Assembly (NCBI GenBank): GCA_947650365.1
Contig: OX393550.1
Coordinates: 96,080,951-96,144,950, forward strand
Direction: 5' to 3'
Length of the DNA: 64,000 nucleotides
Origin: Chamaelirium japonicum
Taxonomy: Eukaryota; Streptophyta; Magnoliopsida; Liliales; Melanthiaceae
Shown here in pieces: positions 62,379 through 64,000 of the stretch. Below the pieces are notes generated by a model that saw only the letters and a list, made by a program, of their open reading frames with translations, had not been told where the DNA came from and ran no database searches. Each line of letters opens with the position of its first letter. Positions within the stretch are counted from its first letter, which is position 1. Position numbers and translations under genes: made by a program.

Positions 62379-63041
62379 CTACATAGGCAGGGAAGGAGAT
62401 TGGATTGCGCAGGAAGGAGCAAGAGTGACCTGGTAGTCGATATATGCAAGGAAAGAGGAGGACAACAGGTGCGCCGATCGGCGCGGCGCGGCGGGACACG
62501 CGAAGGCGGCAATTGGCGCAAGGCAGTGGTCAACACACAGGAGGTAGTCAGTCGGACTGCGAGCAGTGGAGAAGAGGCGGTCGGGCTGGATCTGGCTTCC
62601 CATGCCGCTATTACTGCTCGGCTGACCGGAGGAGGCGAGGAAGAGGCGATCCTGCAGATTCGAAGAGGAGAGGGAAAAGCAGCCGGCGGCAGGTGGCTTG
62701 GTGGCCGTTTGTGTAGAGGACAAGGGTGACGGCGAGAGCTTGGGATCGCTCAGGGGACGAGACCGATCGGGATGCAGGGGATCACAAAAGGGGGTGCCGC
62801 TTGGTGCCACTAATTGCAGATCACAGACGACGGGGTACAGGGGCTGCATATTGATCGCATGTGACTGATTTTTATTTTTTTTACTACTTCTGACCTCCTC
62901 GATTGCTGACTGCGTCGAAGAGGCCGAGGCCAGAGGGGGTCTTCGAAACCTGGTGTCGGGCGTGTACTTGCAGTCGCCGAGGGTGACAAGGGGGAGGAAG
63001 GCGAGGGCACTGACGAAGAGGGCAGCGATGACGCACTTCAT
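62379..63041 (-). CDS. ORF with N-terminal signal-peptide-like segment inside the LTR element
   Basis: The ATG at 63041 gives MKCVIAALFVSALAFLPLVT, a hydrophobic stretch of signal-peptide type, followed by GDCKYTPDTRF. The sequence then becomes Ser/Pro/Arg-rich and low in structure to the stop at 62379. A donor-like CACCAG|GTTTCG occurs just after the TPDT codons (about 62960). Real homology may therefore be limited to one captured exon, with the rest read-through. I do not recognise the donor gene. It could also be chance coding in GC-rich DNA. Confidence 0.35.
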   Translation of the reverse strand: MKCVIAALFVSALAFLPLVTLGDCKYTPDTRFRRPPLASASSTQSAIEEVRSSKKNKNQSHAINMQPLYPVVCDLQLVAPSGTPFCDPLHPDRSRPLSDPKLSPSPLSSTQTATKPPAAGCFSLSSSNLQDRLFLASSGQPSSNSGMGSQIQPDRLFSTARSPTDYLLCVDHCLAPIAAFACPAAPRRSAHLLSSSFLAYIDYQVTLAPSCAIQSPSLPM

Positions 63042-63615
63042 GATATCGGACGGAAGGAGTTCGGCACGAAGCAGGGAGCGCACAAAACAGAGAAATCATG
63101 GGAGGGAAAGGGGGTGGGGCTCGGGAAAATCACAAGGAAATCACAAGGGCTCAAGGGGAAATCATAGGGGGCACAGGGGCGCGCGTGGAAGGGGGAAGGC
63201 AGAGGGGGGGATCACACACAGGGGAGAGATCACGCACAGGGGCCGGTGGATCGCGATCAGGGGATGCGGCCAGGTGATCGCGTGCAGGGGCCCACAGAGG
63301 GATCGTAAGAGACGAGATCGCGATCGAGATCGAGACGGGAGAAAACAAATTAATTTGCTATGCCCAGTCTCCTCAAGGTCGCCGGCGAGGCCGAGGCCGA
63401 GGCCAGAGTTGGGATCTCGTAAACCCTAGGCCAGCTCTGATACCATGTTACGAAGAGAGAGGAAGAGAAAGACTAGGGTTTGGGGAGAAAACTCTTTGTA
63501 TTAATTATCGTATTAGTATATACGACTACCTCTCCTTATATAAGGAGAGAACGCATATCATTACAATACCACAATCAAGGCAAGGTGGGACATATAGTAA
63601 CACTAACACACTCAC

Positions 63616-63616
<1 letters not shown>

Positions 63617-63673
<57 letters not shown>

Positions 63674-63679
63674 CCTCTC

Positions 63680-63760
<81 letters not shown>
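63617..63760. repeat. (CT)n(TA)n microsatellite
   Basis: Long CT run interrupted by CTCCT units, then TATATA, directly right of the LTR element. Confidence 0.95.
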
Positions 63761-63764
<4 letters not shown>

Positions 63765-64000
63765 ACCGTTCCTGCAGCATGAATCTGCAGCCGTCTGATG
63801 TACCACTGTATGCATCGCACGCACGTAGCGCCTCATCAGACTGTTTGCGGTTCACGCCGCACGAACCGCATACCAAAGGGGTTCAAGAGTTCTCAACCTA
63901 TGACAGATCAATCCGGTCTTTTTGGGGGAGGGTAATTATATTCGAACATACTTTGGGACAGCTTTACAGACAACCTGCGATGGTGTGGGGGCGTTGGCCA
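63761..64000. other. Right edge of window, no feature recognised
   Basis: Short unique sequence without a supported open frame. Confidence 0.5.

Larger units (their letters stand above)
60959..63608 (-). mobile_element. Non-autonomous copia-like LTR element
   Basis: LTR pair of about 155-163 bp at 60959-61114 and 63446-63608, minus orientation (TGTTAGTGTTACTA...GTAACA). The right LTR is followed on the minus strand by TGGTATCAGAGCTGGCC, a tRNA-Met primer-binding site (63445-63429). The left LTR is preceded by a purine-rich GAGGGGTATTAG tract. The 2.3-kb interior lacks gag or pol motifs but has a secretory-signal-like ORF and imperfect ~110-bp tandem repeats. No clear target duplication is visible. 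Confidence 0.78.

Overview
This window is plant nuclear DNA, almost certainly from an angiosperm with a repeat-rich genome. The evidence is GT-AG spliced genes, plant LTR-retrotransposon lineages (Ty1/copia of Angela/Tork and Ale-like type, and a Ty3/gypsy element of the Tat clade with a second, archaeal-type RNase H), a CACTA (En/Spm) DNA transposon, foldback MITEs, a TRIM, and long CT/TA microsatellites. I see no bacterial genes, rRNA genes or functional tRNA genes. All family names come from motif recognition by eye, without database searches.

Layout. (1) 1-4060, minus strand: one probable host gene with a tiny first exon, eight tandemly duplicated ~200-bp exons in symmetric phase 1, and an acidic last exon that stays open to the left edge of the window. 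(2) 4337-11177: intergenic DNA with an inverted pair of SINE-like copies, a near-perfect foldback MITE (5482-5744) and an old, decayed copia element (6038-9945) whose integrase region has been replaced by a minisatellite. (3) 11183-59916: one Angela-type copia element (LTRs 11183-13130 and 57964-59916, target duplication TCTTT) swollen to 48.7 kb by two insertions. The first is a 13.2-kb Tat-type gypsy element (16399-29562, minus strand, target duplication ACATC). The second is a 25.7-kb CACTA transposon (31588-57324, plus strand, target duplication AGA). With the insertions ignored, the copia frame runs from 15087 to 57949 with only two nonsense codons. (4) 59922-64000: the inverted partner of the DNA left of the copia element, a 318-bp TRIM, a non-autonomous LTR element (60959-63608) carrying a secretory-signal-like ORF, and CT/TA microsatellites.

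The three most notable structures are these. First, the host gene's tandem exon array is fully open and phase-compatible. Second, the 3' part of the Tat element carries an intact antisense gene of three exons (19296-22072), with a TATA box, two CACGTG boxes and a dense array of W-box-like repeats upstream; the repeats also keep self-complementary hairpins through paired changes on both arms. Third, the CACTA element has duplicated 7552 bp of itself with no net length change, and contains about 60 copies of a 181-bp satellite-like unit in and beyond that duplication.
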